The notes under the pieces: model-generated
Database searches by the model: none
What the model was told of the DNA's origin: nothing
What the model saw: only the letters and a program-made list of their open reading frames with translations
Translations under genes and position numbers: made by a program
Assembly: GCA_024704765.1 (NCBI GenBank)
Contig: JAKMXF010000323.1
Coordinates: 292,403-356,402 of the forward strand
Origin: Oopsacas minuta
Taxonomy: Eukaryota > Porifera > Hexactinellida > Lyssacinosida > Leucopsacidae
DNA: 64,000 nt
Direction of reading: 5' to 3'
Part shown: positions 10,335-22,346 of the stretch, piece after piece
How positions within the stretch are numbered: the first letter of the stretch is position 1
Layout: every line of letters begins with the position of its first letter

Positions 10335-11610
10335 GATTAGGTATAAAATATTTGGCGCTTTTGTCCCGCTTGTCTCAATTGTGCTAAATTTTCGGCGCCA
10401 AGGCACCTGATTAATACAGGAAATGCTATAGGTTGAAATTTAGCATGCTCAATACCCATATTGCTTCAGGTCTACTGGGGGGTTTATTGAATGATAATGA
10501 ATTTTCAAATACAGTTTATATTATGGCTATATCTATCACTGTTTTGCCTATTAATCGAAGCATTTAGTCAAGGAAATGTACGAAAATGGCAGAATTGTAA
10601 CAAATATTGACAGATAGGTGCCAAATATTCATGAGGATGTTCTAGAAAACGTAATTATAATTCCAGCAAATTTGGATAATAGATGAACAGAGAATCAATG
10701 TACCAAACTGGGACAAATTTTCAGGAAAATTTATTAATCAAACACAATAGCGTCCATTTTTGACGATCAGAATTGTCTGAAATTCTCTGCAAATAGTAGT
10801 ACGCATTTACTTGGTAATATAATTCTAGGGTCCATTGGGAGGAAGCATATGGTTTATTCAGTTCTATCTCGGTTTAAAGTCTGAATAAAAGACACAATGG
10901 ACAAAGGCTAAAATATTGGACAGAAAACGGACCTAATAGAAAGAAGGACAAGAATCAATAAAAAGGAATGTCGTTTGAAAAAGGACATATAGTTACTCAG
11001 AACCAGTGCTGCCAAGTGAATTCAGAAAAATTTACGGAGATTGATCGAAAGATTTACGTAAAAACAAAATTTTTTACGAAGCATTTTAAAATCCCTTAAT
11101 GGCCCTCAACAGGTCTTAATTTGCTTTTACAAATGCCATTAGCTAACAACTTCTTATTAATAATCATTAGTAAATGCAGATATATGGACGCTCTCGCGTT
11201 TGTAAACAATAAGCTAAATTCACTATCAGCATGCAATAAACAATCAAAGTATTATTTTAAATGGTCGTACATACTTTTAGAAAATAATTCGTACATTTCC
11301 GAGGTAGGTACAAACGTTGAGGAATTTTGAATATCGACCTTCATCGTTAACAAAAAGTATTACGCGTACATGTAATTCGATAGAAATACGTAGAAATAAT
11401 TCTTCATACGTAGATAGCAGTCAAATTTACTTAGTCACGGAAATTTACGGAGACGTGGCAGCACTGCCCAGAACCTTTCCCATACTTAAAATTTCAGCAG
11501 GACTCCCCTGCTTTAAGGTGTTCTGAATTAAATAATTTGGATAGTCTGGTAACCACTATTAGCACACTTTCAACTTATTATGGTAAAATTAGCGTAGGCC
11601 GAAAAGTTAA
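10335..11610. other. Non-coding stretch, no gene recognised
   Basis: No conserved coding region. Short AT-rich reading frames at 11121-11526 lack recognisable domains. I see no defined element ends in this stretch. Confidence 0.4.
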
Positions 11611-11612
11611 TA

Positions 11613-13689
11613 CAGTCAAACCTCCAATAGTGAACACCTCTCATTAGTGAACACCTCCAAATAGTGAACACTATATTCTGGTCCCAAATATTTCCCTACC
11701 AAATAATATTTATAAGAACCTCTCTTTAATGAACACCTCTATACTGTGAATAGTGAACACCTTATTTGAACATTTCATAAGTATCTCAATTAGAATGAAC
11801 CTCCAATTAGTGAACATGGGTCAGGTTTCTGAATACAAAATAAACAGTGTTATATGAAAAGCGTGAAAAGATAATGTCACATATGCATATACTACTAATA
11901 AGTTATCAATTGCCAACGTATAACGTACTAATACGTAGTTTAGAATTACTCTACCAACTCAGGTTATTTTAGCCATCTATCCGTGATGTCACTAAAAAGG
12001 AAAAATCTTACAATATCCGAAAAGCTCAATGTAATAGAATTTGCCTCAACGCACAGCCAGCGTGATGTAGCTGATCGATTTGGTATATCTGTGGGAGCCG
12101 TAAATAACATTCTTAAGAAGAAACAGGAAATCCAAATGGCTTGCGAAGAAAACTGTAACCCACAAATGAAGCGAGTTAGATTGTCTAGTCATTGTGAAGT
12201 TAATGATCTTATTTGGCAGTGGTTTGTAACAGCTAGATCAAAGAATATACCAATTTCAGGACCTATCTTACAAGCAAAGGGCATAGATTTTGCCGAACAA
12301 CTAGGTATACCATTCAAAGCCTCTAATGGCTGGTTGGAAAAGTTCAGGTCAAGGTACAATATAGCATTCAAGACACTATGCGGTGAAAGTGCCAGTGTTG
12401 ATCCGGGGACTGTTGATACATGGAAGCAACAATTACATACGATAATAGGTGGTTACAGCCCTGAAGATATTTTCAATTGTGATGAAACAGGTCTCTACTA
12501 TAAGGTTTTGCCAACTAAGTCTCTTGTAGAGAAAAACAAAATTTGCAACGGAACAAAGACGTCAAAGGATAGGTTGACAATTCTTTTGTGTGCGAATATG
12601 TCGGGTACGGAAAAATTGAAACTATTGATGATAGGGAAAAGTCAGAATCCTAGGTGCTTCAAACACATGGACTTTAGTCAAATGCCGGTGCAATGGAAAG
12701 CAAACAAAAAGGCTTGGATGGATAGTAGTATATTTGGAGAATGGTTGAAGGATATCAACAATAAAATGAAGCGACAAAAGAGAAAGATTCTTGTATTCAT
12801 TGATAATGCTACAAGTCATCCTCATTCAGTATTTAGTAATATTGAGTTAAAGTTTTTTCCTGCAAATTGTACATCCCAATTACAGCCAATGGATCAAAGA
12901 ATTATACAGTCTATGAAACTTTCTTATAGGAAGATCCTCTTAATGGATGTACTAAGCAGAGTTGAATCTTGTGATTCTGGGCAAGGACTAATTAAATCGA
13001 TCACAGTTAAGCATGCGTTGTATTGGGCAGCCCAAGCTTGGGAAAATGTCAAATCTGAAACTATTCAGAAATGTTTCGCAAATGCTGGATTTGGTTTCTA
13101 TGAACACGCAAATCTTGACCATGAAGAAAATATCCAAAATATGATTGATGATTTGTCTTCCAGTCTTGGAATCGAATGTTGTTCAGGAATTAACTTCATG
13201 AATATCGATGAAGAGGAACAATTACTGCATGCATATACTGATGATGATTGGGAAACACAGCTAATAGAAAATTATTTATCACCAGCAGACAATGAAACAT
13301 TAGAATTGGATGAAGAAAGCGACTCAGATATTCCAATCTCAAAAGCTCCAACAGTAAAAGAAGTACTGTATTCATTGGATGTAATAAAGACATTCAGCAA
13401 TAACGACAGTAAGGTGTTTGGAGCTGTAATGAAAGCTGAATCAGCAATCAAAGAGCTAATATCAGAAGGAACATGTCAAAGGCAGTCAAAACTTACTGAT
13501 TATTTGGAGAAAATTAATTAATAGCTAAAAACACATTAACATTGCATACTTAAATCATAATACATTTCATATAGCTTATTAAAATTTCATTGTTATACTA
13601 TTTCAATGTAACCTCTCATTAATGAACACCTCGCTATAATGAACAAAAAAATCGGTCCCGAGGGTGTTCACTATGGAGAGGTTTGACTG
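11613..13689 (+). mobile_element. Complete Tigger (pogo superfamily) transposon
   Basis: The element starts CAGTCAAACCTCCAATAGTG and ends with the complementary ATGGAGAGGTTTGACTG. It is flanked by TA on both sides (11611-11612 and 13690-13691), the pogo/Tc1/mariner target duplication. Subterminal GTGAACACCT motifs are repeated several times at the 5' end and also occur inside the 3' end, probable transposase-binding sites. The 2077-bp unit encloses a single uninterrupted transposase, so it is structurally autonomous. Confidence 0.93.
11983..13521 (+). CDS. Tigger transposase (CENP-B/DDE family)
   Basis: 512 aa. The N-terminal CENP-B-type helix-turn-helix (about residues 3-50, RKNLTISEKLNVIEFAS, then RDVADRFGISVGAVNNIL) binds DNA. 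A second CENP-B-like domain follows at about 70-130 (FAEQLGIPFKASNGWLEKF). The DDE_1 catalytic core has Asp167 in FNCDETGLYYK, Asp274 in LVFIDNATSHP and Asp304 in LQPMDQRI. The last two are separated by 29 residues, the DD29D spacing usual for Tigger. An acidic C-terminal tail (about 400-512) ends in QSKLTDYLEKIN. It would cut and paste the flanking TIR unit in the nucleus. No stops or frameshifts. A domesticated gene (TIGD/JRK type) is the alternative, but flanking TIRs and TA duplications favour a mobile copy. Confidence 0.95.
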   Translation: MMSLKRKNLTISEKLNVIEFASTHSQRDVADRFGISVGAVNNILKKKQEIQMACEENCNPQMKRVRLSSHCEVNDLIWQWFVTARSKNIPISGPILQAKGIDFAEQLGIPFKASNGWLEKFRSRYNIAFKTLCGESASVDPGTVDTWKQQLHTIIGGYSPEDIFNCDETGLYYKVLPTKSLVEKNKICNGTKTSKDRLTILLCANMSGTEKLKLLMIGKSQNPRCFKHMDFSQMPVQWKANKKAWMDSSIFGEWLKDINNKMKRQKRKILVFIDNATSHPHSVFSNIELKFFPANCTSQLQPMDQRIIQSMKLSYRKILLMDVLSRVESCDSGQGLIKSITVKHALYWAAQAWENVKSETIQKCFANAGFGFYEHANLDHEENIQNMIDDLSSSLGIECCSGINFMNIDEEEQLLHAYTDDDWETQLIENYLSPADNETLELDEESDSDIPISKAPTVKEVLYSLDVIKTFSNNDSKVFGAVMKAESAIKELISEGTCQRQSKLTDYLEKIN

Positions 13690-13691
13690 TA

Positions 13692-14810
13692 GTATAAATC
13701 TTTATTTTCTTTAATCCGCTAATGCTAGATACTGAAAATGTACTCTTGTTGTGTAGGAAATCAAATTTTGGGAGTCCAGCGGTCATTTTGCCTTCCCAGA
13801 AATATTTGTGGAATTAAATTATGCGATATTCAAACCTTTCCATCTATGGTAATATCAGTATTATTTCAACATCAGTTAGCAATGGTATATGAAATGCATT
13901 ATTTTCACTTCGAACCAGAATTGATATCATACGTAATTGTAGAAATACATGCCATCAGTCCAGGATACCAATATTTTTCGAAATGTACGAATTTATTTGC
14001 TTAGTAAGCACTAATTGAGCGAGATTAATTACACCAAATTGATCTATCATAAAAGCATGTATAGCAATACATAATGATCTATGATCAGAATGTTGAACTA
14101 CAAAAGGTTTTAAAACAGTTTCTTTACAAAATATATAAAATTTGTGATAAAAATTTGGCACGTTTCCAAGTGACAGTAGACACCATATATTTCACATGTT
14201 TAATTAATATCAAAGTATAACTCGATAATCGTTGAATTTTGATCAAATCTGGATTGCCAATATAGTGCATATCCAACTTCCCATATCCTTGTGTTAACGT
14301 AGTACATAGATGCCAAAAGGATTTCAGTCAAGGTCTATATATTCATACGAAAAGGATCAGCAGTCCACAACATATTAATTCCCTAAATTAATCATTTCTA
14401 TGAAACTGCAATATACTTCTAAATTTCCTACTATGAATCTAATGCTAATGAATACATAAAGGTTGGTAAAAATATCTCGAAGGGTAAATACATAGAAAAT
14501 ATTTGGTAGATAGCCAGGATTTTGAAAGAGTTTGGATGAATCCAATCTGAAGCTTGCGGTCCGGACTAGATTGAAGAAAGGCCCGGATCCGGACCGTTGT
14601 CCTTCAGTTGGGCATCACTGACGTAGTGGATCAATGAAATGAGAATAAGCTATTGGTAGAGAAATATAAACCAAATATTAGACAAACTAAATACGATACA
14701 CGTATTACTTAACTAATTAAGTATGTCACTTATGGTTGTCTAGTAACCTACGCCATGAGGTTTCCATAACATCGCCATCCTCAAAATGAAAGCGAATGTA
14801 TATGGTGACT
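13692..14810. other. Non-coding stretch with diverged repeat pieces
   Basis: No conserved reading frame. About 14150-14300 (ATAACTCGATAATCGTTGA, then CCAACTTCCCATATCC) resembles one arm of the foldback at 2738-3783. At about 14570-14622 a block ends CAGTTGGGCATCACTGAC, which looks like one TIR of a hAT-like element whose partner I could not find. Confidence 0.45.
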
Positions 14811-17800
14811 CGTGACCTACGTTAAATAAGGCTTATGCACTAACTTTGTGAACGTGGACCATGAATTAAAGGAAGGCTATTGATCAAATTTATATTGGGT
14901 CAGATATGATATTTAATTGTGTTTAATGATTTAGAAATGATATTGAAAAGTAAATACGTATTATTATGAGTCTACTAAGGTAGGAAAATACAATTCAATC
15001 TGAGTAGGTAAATTAAGAATGTTAATAAGAGGTGTAAATAGTACAATGGTACTTAACAAGGAAATAGTTACAAATGCACAATCTAAATCTACTAACAGTG
15101 TTCCCCAAATTCCTCCAATCAAGTACTTTTTTAAATTTCTTCAATTTCCTTGTATTTTCAGTATAAAGTCTATGTATAGAATTCATGTTCTTTATTAAAT
15201 TAGAGAGGAACAGTTAGTAACTGATGTGATTAACTTTTCTAGGATATCCCAAACAACTGTATCACAAATAGGATAGCTATGCCTCCAGCTTTGACTCTCC
15301 TCTTCTTCGATAATTTTTAGCGTTATTTTCACGATATGCTGCCTAGATGGTCCTTGGACAATATCTTTAAACAGTAGAGGGCGGTCTTCAATTGATTTAC
15401 AAATCTTCCATAAGGAAACAATGACTTCAATTACACAAGTAGATGGCCATTTCTGTGAACCTCGATCAATTAATTGGAAGAGTGTGTAAGCTGAGTGGAG
15501 TGATTCCCCAATTTCCATTTCTTTATCTTCGGTCAGAAAAGATAAACAGGCTTGACAACGGTTTGATTTCTTAAAGTAAGAAAAAATTGTATATCCAGCA
15601 ATAAATGCTAGTGCTTGAAGTGTTTGTATAGTAACAGTAATATCTGAATAATTATGAAGGGAAGATATGAACTGCTTATGATCTAAAGTTGGAAAAGACA
15701 ATGTTCTGAAGGAGTAGAAAAAGAGCCAATAAACTCGTCAATGTAAAGTTGTTCTTTTGAAGTCTAACAAGAAAATAATTTAAAATACTTGATAATTTGA
15801 TACGTCTTTCACTTTCGAGAATTTGACAATAGCTAATATGGTACTGAGCACCGGAATTCATTCTATATAACCAAAATGGTGTTCGGGTGGATCATTTTGT
15901 ATGAAAGAAGTGCGGACATAAGTATAATCACAATCCTGCATTAGGTAGTTTATTATGGCAATTATAGCGATACAAGAATGGCGAAAGCTTGTAAAAGTTT
16001 GAGTGGTGAGTTTTCCTGTTTTTGAGGCAAGTTTTTCCATTTATCAAGCCATTCAATGACTCTTGACAGATATTTGAGTCTTGAGTCATTCAAGAAGTAA
16101 CATGAGACAATTCGTCATTCAGGCGAATACCCTTTTAAGGGTTGTTAACATTAAACATTTCCAGGTATCACAAGTAATAGTGTTAAATTCAGCTGTGTGC
16201 AAATGAGAGTCGGAAGGAGTTTCTGAACAAACTTTGAGGGCAGAAGCAGTAGAATTATCAAAAACCCTCAATGCTAATTTGACATTCTGCCTCTCTAAAC
16301 TCGAAGGCCAATATGCCTTTGCTGTTAAGCGGGGATCCAATTTTGCTAGAGACCTTTGATCAGCTTTGTACAAAACTCGAATTATTCCGAAAGAAGCAGA
16401 AAGAATTAGGGAAAAATCTTCAAAGCTGAAAAACAAAATGTACAATTGATATCTTTCTGGTTTAGCCAGTTGTTCTGAATTGATTTCAGGATATGCACAA
16501 AATCGAATGGTAAGATTAAAATTCTATTTGAATAAAAAATATCGGGAACAATGGGCTCCAAAATATATACGTTGGTGAATACATCCTGAAGATGTTCACG
16601 TTCATAGGATAGTTATCTGTACATATAATGTTAACATACAATCCACACTCGATATCTTCTATCACTTGCTTGATAATAGGGATTATATCCATTGCAGATG
16701 TATTTGAACATGTTAGTAGACGAACGATGGTTGACCATTTTTTAGATAAGCTAGAAACCATAAAAGCAAATCTAGTTTTGGCTGGCTCAGAAATGTTCTG
16801 TGATGATCCTATAACACTCCCTCCTATATAAGTGAATTCTGACTTCACATGGATTTCGTCCATTTGGACAATCACATTTCGTTCTCTTTGGTTGAAATCA
16901 GAGGTAGCCTTTCCAAAAAAGTAATATATTCGCTATCCAGACCAATTTTGTAGATAAACGCTGTAGTGTTGTGTAATGTGGAAGAGAAAGTGAGTCAAGA
17001 GATTGCAAATAATGGTAGCACGCCGGAGAGATGAGTTGGCACTTGAGTGCTATTACAATAGTCCCAATGTTGTAGGTGCGATGAGTTTTCAGACGAAACA
17101 AATTATCCAACTGACACAGAATAAAACGTAGGGAAGATAAACAGTTGATTATCTTCTTGACAAACATCTTGTATTGCCTGTGAATTCGACAACTTATCAA
17201 CTGTTAGACGCAATTGTTTGGTCACTTGAACTCTGCTGGTTAAATGTAGGGGTTGATAATTCCTGTCTATGGTTTTCAATACCGATAGATGATATCTCTT
17301 CTAGCAAGTTGTCAATATCCCGAATATCAGTAATCTGCTTTATGTATTGGTAGATTTCTTTGTTGTTAGAGAAGCGCTTTGTAGAAAAAGAATCATTGAT
17401 CGAGAGAGAAGGTTCAATATAATGAGCACCAGTGACATCCGAAATAGCAGGTTGAATGAAATGGAGTTGATTCTCATCAGTAGGCCAAAGTATCCACTGC
17501 TTTGGAAGAGAAATACGGACAAGCTTAGATTTTAATTCTTCAAATCCAAGTACTTGAAATTTCTGTTCATCAATTGTTTTCTACTCCATATTCGGTTCCA
17601 TCCCAAGAACCAAGTGATCACGATCATTGGTGTTTAAGTCTAACCGAGTTGACGGAGTACGTGTACATTGGGTTGGGTTGGATAGGTAACTGGGACAACC
17701 GGGCAAAAACAGGGAACTGCAAGTGAGCAAAGTCTAGGGAGACTGCGTTTTTCTTGCAAGATGGAACCGTCTGGTTGAGGGATACTGAAGAAAAACTCAA

Positions 17801-18371
17801 TATCTTCTTCACGGAAATGTTTTAGGCAGAGGTAAATCTTCTTAATTTCCTCAATACATTCTCTGTGAAGAAATTGTTTCCATTGAGAAACTATGTGAGG
17901 TGGACCAATAGGAATCTTGAAAATGGGTGTGTGGTTCACCGTCATAGTTACTCCTACAACCAGGAGCAGAACAGTTATTTGGCATTGCCAGAGAAAAGTG
18001 TGATAGAAGTCCAATTTGAACCAAAGGATCAATTAAGTCAGTGGCAGTCTCAGGAGGGGCGCATTTGCCTCGGATTTTAAAATCTTGGCCTCGTCGGGCA
18101 AATGCTGGGGCCGTCCCTGAATTAAGTGTGGGAAATAGATAGGGCAAATATGAATTAGACAAAACGGAAGAGTGATAAAGTGGGAAAATACATTATTGAG
18201 GAAATATGATGAAAGAGTATTTATAAAATGATCTAAATCGTGATAAGATTCATTACTAATATTATCGAAAGAATAAGTAAAAGTTATATTTCATTAATAT
18301 AATAGCCTTCCTTTAATCCATGGTCCAAGTTCACAAAGTTGGTGCATAGGCCTTATTTAACGTAGGTCACG
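14811..18371 (-). mobile_element. Decayed THAP/P-element-like transposon with 71-bp TIRs
   Basis: The left end 14811-14881 (CGTGACCTACGTTAAATAAG, through TTTGTGAACGTGGACC, to GGAAGGCTAT) is mirrored by 18301-18371 with only a few mismatches. Minus-strand coding remnants between them start with a THAP finger at about 17985 and continue to about 15195. The span of about 3.56 kb suits a P-like element. Target duplications are not clear. Confidence 0.78.
15195..17985 (-). pseudogene. P-element-type (THAP9-like) transposase, multiply broken
   Basis: The start at 17985 gives MPNNCSAPGCRSNYDGEP, the C2 half of a THAP zinc finger. After a frame change near 17930 it continues as HTPIFKIPIGPP, then LCLKHFREEDIEF and DGSILQEKRSLPRL, supplying the C-x2-H half and the conserved downstream basic/proline segment. 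Transposase-like pieces follow in different frames: SLPHYTTLQRL (about 16950), VQMDEIHVKSEFTYIGG (about 16830) with a plausible catalytic Asp, IICTDNYPMNVNIF (about 16600), then CLSFLTEDKE and the C-terminal helices (about 15550-15200). Several frameshifts and stops separate the pieces, so no intact protein is made. Assignment to the P superfamily rests on the THAP sequence and on the order of these pieces. Confidence 0.8.
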
Positions 18372-18389
18372 ACATGACTCTATACTGAA

Positions 18390-20340
18390 TCTGAGTAGCA
18401 CAACCAGTTTGGCTTTTTCCAGATTCTCGCTGATCGGCCTAAATCTTCACTTCCTCCACTTTTTCGGCTGCTCTTCTACTGGACCATCTGCTGCCCCTGT
18501 CATCTCATTCTGGGTTCCTCTGGTACATCACTATGTCTGATACTACTGGGCTATCCTACTCAATATTTTCGACATCCGTTAGTACATCACCGTTGACATT
18601 TTCAACACTTCCTTCATCTTTCGATGGAGGAATTTCCATACTGTTATCAGCAGGTTCAAGGTAGGGAATACATATTTTATCCCTGTTTTTTAGGGTGGCA
18701 AAGTCCGAGCGACTATGTGTCCTGAACTAATAGACGGGTTCTTAATCAGTTTTATGGGTGTTCTAGCCAGCAAGTTAGGCATGGCCTGCGCCCACACCTA
18801 GCAAGCAGTACAATAGTTGTTGATTTCCTGAACCATACCAATCCAAAAGTAATTGTGAGCTATAAGCTGTCCTATTTTGCCTCCCCAAATGTCCTGTAAT
18901 ATTGTGTGCTTTCCCAAATATTTCGCTGTGTAATGTTTTTGGTACCACAATTCTGGTCCCCTTGCATATGAATTAGATCGTCCTGAGGTGATTTCTCCCA
19001 TTTCACTTAGCTGAGCCCTAACGAAGCAGTGCGGCCTTGAAGTAGAGTTGCAGCCACTATGGCCCCTGTTCCTCTCTGCGCGGCGCTATATTTATCCGAG
19101 TCTCGTTCAGAGCTGATGAAAAGTAACTAATTGGCTATAGTATCCTTGTACTTGAGTCATGCTTAGAGAGGACCACTGCGATAGCGACGTTGGTAACATC
19201 TGCCTCCACTATGAATGGGTACTCCCACACAGGGTAGCGCAGTATGACAGGAGCGGCGAAATTTTGAATTTTCGCGACAAGATTGGGGCGCCGTTTCTGA
19301 GCTTTTCATCGATTTGCTTATTTATTTGTTTCCAACTTTGTGGAATTCCACGCGGCTTTTGTTTTATCTGATAAGCCTCCACGACATTATTCGCATGCTC
19401 ACCGAATTGGTGCGCGATGGTTTTGTTTGGTTTCATGCAAATACTTCGCGGAATTTAAGTAATAAGTTGATAGTTCGTTCCTTTCTTCGGGTTGTAGGTC
19501 CGGGTATCTTATTGCCTCTATTGCGCTCTCCAAGCAATCGTGATTACCTCATCCTATTCAGTGTCTTGTGAGATTTGAGATTGACTGAGAGCGGTACCAC
19601 CGCTGAAGAATGACCGTGCGCCTCTCACTGGTCTCCCAAGCGTATCTCACATCGGTTCCAAACTTCCATTAGAGCTAGACGGATTCAATTTGGTTAAGAA
19701 TTCTCTCGCCAATATGAATATTGGCACTTCTATGTCGACTATTTGTAGGCATTATAGCACCTGCTGGTCGTTTCCTGTGTCAATTTCAACTTCCACCTGC
19801 CCTGAGACAGCTATGGCTGATCGTCATAAACCGAATACTTGGCTCTCGTTCTTTCGTTCTCGATGAGCTAACCCAAATTCTCGAAGGGTTATTGCATCAA
19901 TCACTGACGAATTTGCACCCGTATCTAGCAGTGCCACACCAGGGTTACTTCTATAATCACAACCAGCATAACGGACGTTTCGAGTGTCTCACAAATAGTT
20001 TCTCGGAGCTAGATCTGGGTAGTTCGCCTTGTTGGACACATCTGAGGGGTGTGCCCTGTTCTCCTACAAATTGCGCAGAACATTTCTGGACACCACCACC
20101 ACCCATGTATTCGTTGACAAACGTAACACTCACCCCGGAGGTTTCCTGAAAGGTTGTCTACCTTCCACGCTATCTTCTCGCTCCTGCTTGTACGGAAGTT
20201 TTATTTTGTGAATAAACGTCCTTGAAGCATTGATTACTACAACCTTATCAAATTCACGATATCCCAAGTCGGTAGCCATCCCACGCTCCATTACTGAATC
20301 AATTTTTCCATGAAACGCCAGAAAACATTTTGTAAACTAC
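18390..20340 (-). pseudogene. Ty3-like LTR retrotransposon pol relic
   Basis: On the minus strand, pieces appear in retroelement order. Cys/His zinc-knuckle-like motifs lie at about 20150-20030 (CAICRRTGH). The aspartic protease motif LLDTGANSSV is at about 19950. A segment just before RNase H (about 19440-19240) is followed by RNase H residues with VEADVTNVAIA at about 19200 and ISYFSSALNETRINIA near 19100. An integrase zinc-binding H-x-C-C-like stretch lies at 19001-18798, ending NYFWIGMVQEINNYCTAC. Stops and frameshifts interrupt it, reverse transcriptase is largely missing, and no LTRs are recognised. It is an inert remnant. The RNase H and integrase order is that of Ty3-type elements, but the exact clade is not certain. 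Confidence 0.75.
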
Positions 20341-20702
20341 TAAACTTATGGTATGACAGATGGAGAATTCAAAAAAATAAGAGTAAATTGAGTTCTGGGT
20401 ACTATAGTTCGCGTAATCTGAACTGAAACCAACTCTAGAAGTAAACCAGAACTACGATGTTGCAAAAATGAATATTTTTATCATATGTTCCCTTTGAGTT
20501 ACTCACATTTTTGTGCCTCTGAGTGTATTCTATTTATTCAAAAGTGTATATCCTGTATAAACTTAATTTCATCCATTTGCAAATGATTTCATAATATTTT
20601 CTATATTAATGCGCATTTTCTTACCCTGGTCCTTTTCGATGCATAAAGCTAACTTTACCAGCATCTTCTTCCTCATACACTTTTTGTATCACACCAATAT
20701 AC

Positions 20703-21505
20703 CAGGCACGTAACTAGAGCAAGAAATTCAGGGGGGGCAAGAAGTATTTCGGGAGGGCAATTGCAGGGATAAATATTTTTGAAAAGTTTATTACTTGTGT
20801 ATAACAAGTACGATCCAGTCTCCTTTTCTTACATGTATAACCTTTTAATTCATCAAGTACCAGATTACTAAGCTAGGGAGCACAGACTAGTCTACATTAT
20901 ATAGAATGCCATATAGTAAGAGCATTTATTAAGATACTAAACTCAATTCAGGGGTACTATTTGACATTACAAAAGAAAGCGGCGGTGCTTCATCTACTTA
21001 AAATGTTCGATCACATCATTATAACAAAGTGTTTCTGCAATATCTTTTTCAATAGATAACAGGGCAATATGGTTGAGAAACACAGTGGTCATTTGTGAGC
21101 GCAAACGAGTTTGTATTCTTTTAACAAATGAGAACATTCGCTCAACCTTGCAAGACGTCTGAAGGATAGTCACAAGAATTTGGTATAAAACAAGCATTGA
21201 AAACTGAAACACTAAGAGAATCACCAATGCTTCAACCACTTCAATGGATAGTCCAACTTCTGACAACAATTACTAGCGGTCTGTGGTAATTCAATTAAAA
21301 TTATAGTAGAAATTCAGTGCCTATCAAAATAGAACGAGTTTACTATCAATGAGCGTTACTTCCTGTTTAGTATTAAAACTATCATCGCAACGCGAGTTAT
21401 TAATTTCATAGTTTTGACGACGCAGTTGAAGTACATAGGCTATTAACTACAGTGGAGTTCACTTATTAGGAACTCGGATTTTGCAGAAATTTGGTTGCGA
21501 ATAGG
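20703..21505 (-). mobile_element. Internally deleted copy of the 53.2-kb hAT
   Basis: The left end CAGGCACGTAACTAGAGCAA differs by one base from the same segment of the intact hAT at 53201 and follows it closely to about 21186. It then jumps to sequence matching the intact element from about 55897 onward. About 2.2 kb of transposase is therefore missing. The remaining coding piece (20994-21180, minus) is the C-terminal hAT dimerisation region around SCKVERMFSFVKRIQTRLRS, with substitutions. Similarity fades near 21505 and the right TIR is not present here. Confidence 0.85.
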
Positions 21506-22346
21506 GATATACCCCCTTTTGAATTTTCAAACAACTTTTCAAATATATTCCTGATTTTGCAAGTTATATTGACGAACGATGGGCATCTCTTATAAGAATA
21601 CAGGTTATAAGAAGATGTAGATATAAGAACTTTCATCTACAAAACGATTCTCTTACACAGAATACCAGTTATAGGAACATATCGGTTGTAAGGACATATT
21701 TTGTTACTCCTTGGGTGATTTTATAAGCGATACTTTATTCACTAAATATTTAGATCAATTTTATTACTTTTATTTGTGCCAAAGTAGCCATCAGATTAGT
21801 ACTCAACATAAAATTTCCAGCAATTTGATTAGATCACTTGACCATCTATTTTCCATAGCAACCCAGGATTGTGACTTACACTCTCAATTTTTGTCCTAAC
21901 CCAATCGAGTTCGACGCCGCTAGCTACCCTCTAAATGACGCTTAAACACGACCTTCTATATCAACCACGCTGTCCCCGACCTTTCTTACTTATTTAACAT
22001 AAATATATGATTCTTTCTTGTATTTTGTTAATTACACGTAGCTATAAATTGATTTATTTATCGAATGGCGTTGATCTCCTAACTTGCCTAATTACACAGC
22101 CCTGCGGAAAAAAAATTTTATTTGCTGATTGTTATTGCAAAACATTTTCTAATCCACATTTTAATACTGATTTTGAATAATTTTGTAAAATATACGTATC
22201 ACATCTAGTTTTTTTGCAAAATTATTTTTAAATATTGGTATATTTATCGATGAATGCATGATACCTCACAAGTAAAATAGTGAAAATCTGCCATTTATAA
22301 ATTTTTATTGATAATATAATCTTAGTTAATAAATAATTTGAATATA
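21506..22346. other. Non-coding stretch, repeat fragments only
   Basis: It contains TATAAGAA/TTATAGGAACA motifs reminiscent of a Tigger-like miniature element that begins at about 21450 (CAGTGGAGTTCACTTATTAG). A fragment of the 9551-10334 foldback family lies at about 21788-21855. No gene recognised. Confidence 0.45.

Noticed and set aside
13738-14004. 88-aa plus-strand reading frame after the Tigger.
   Set aside because: No recognisable family; the area contains diverged repeat pieces.
14520-14625. hAT-like end CAGTGATGCCCAACTGAAGG (reverse strand at about 14605-14622) as a full element.
   Set aside because: No partner TIR or target duplication could be found in reach.
19721-20149. 142-aa plus-strand reading frame.
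   Set aside because: It is antisense to the protease and zinc-knuckle part of the Ty3-like relic and has no motif of its own.
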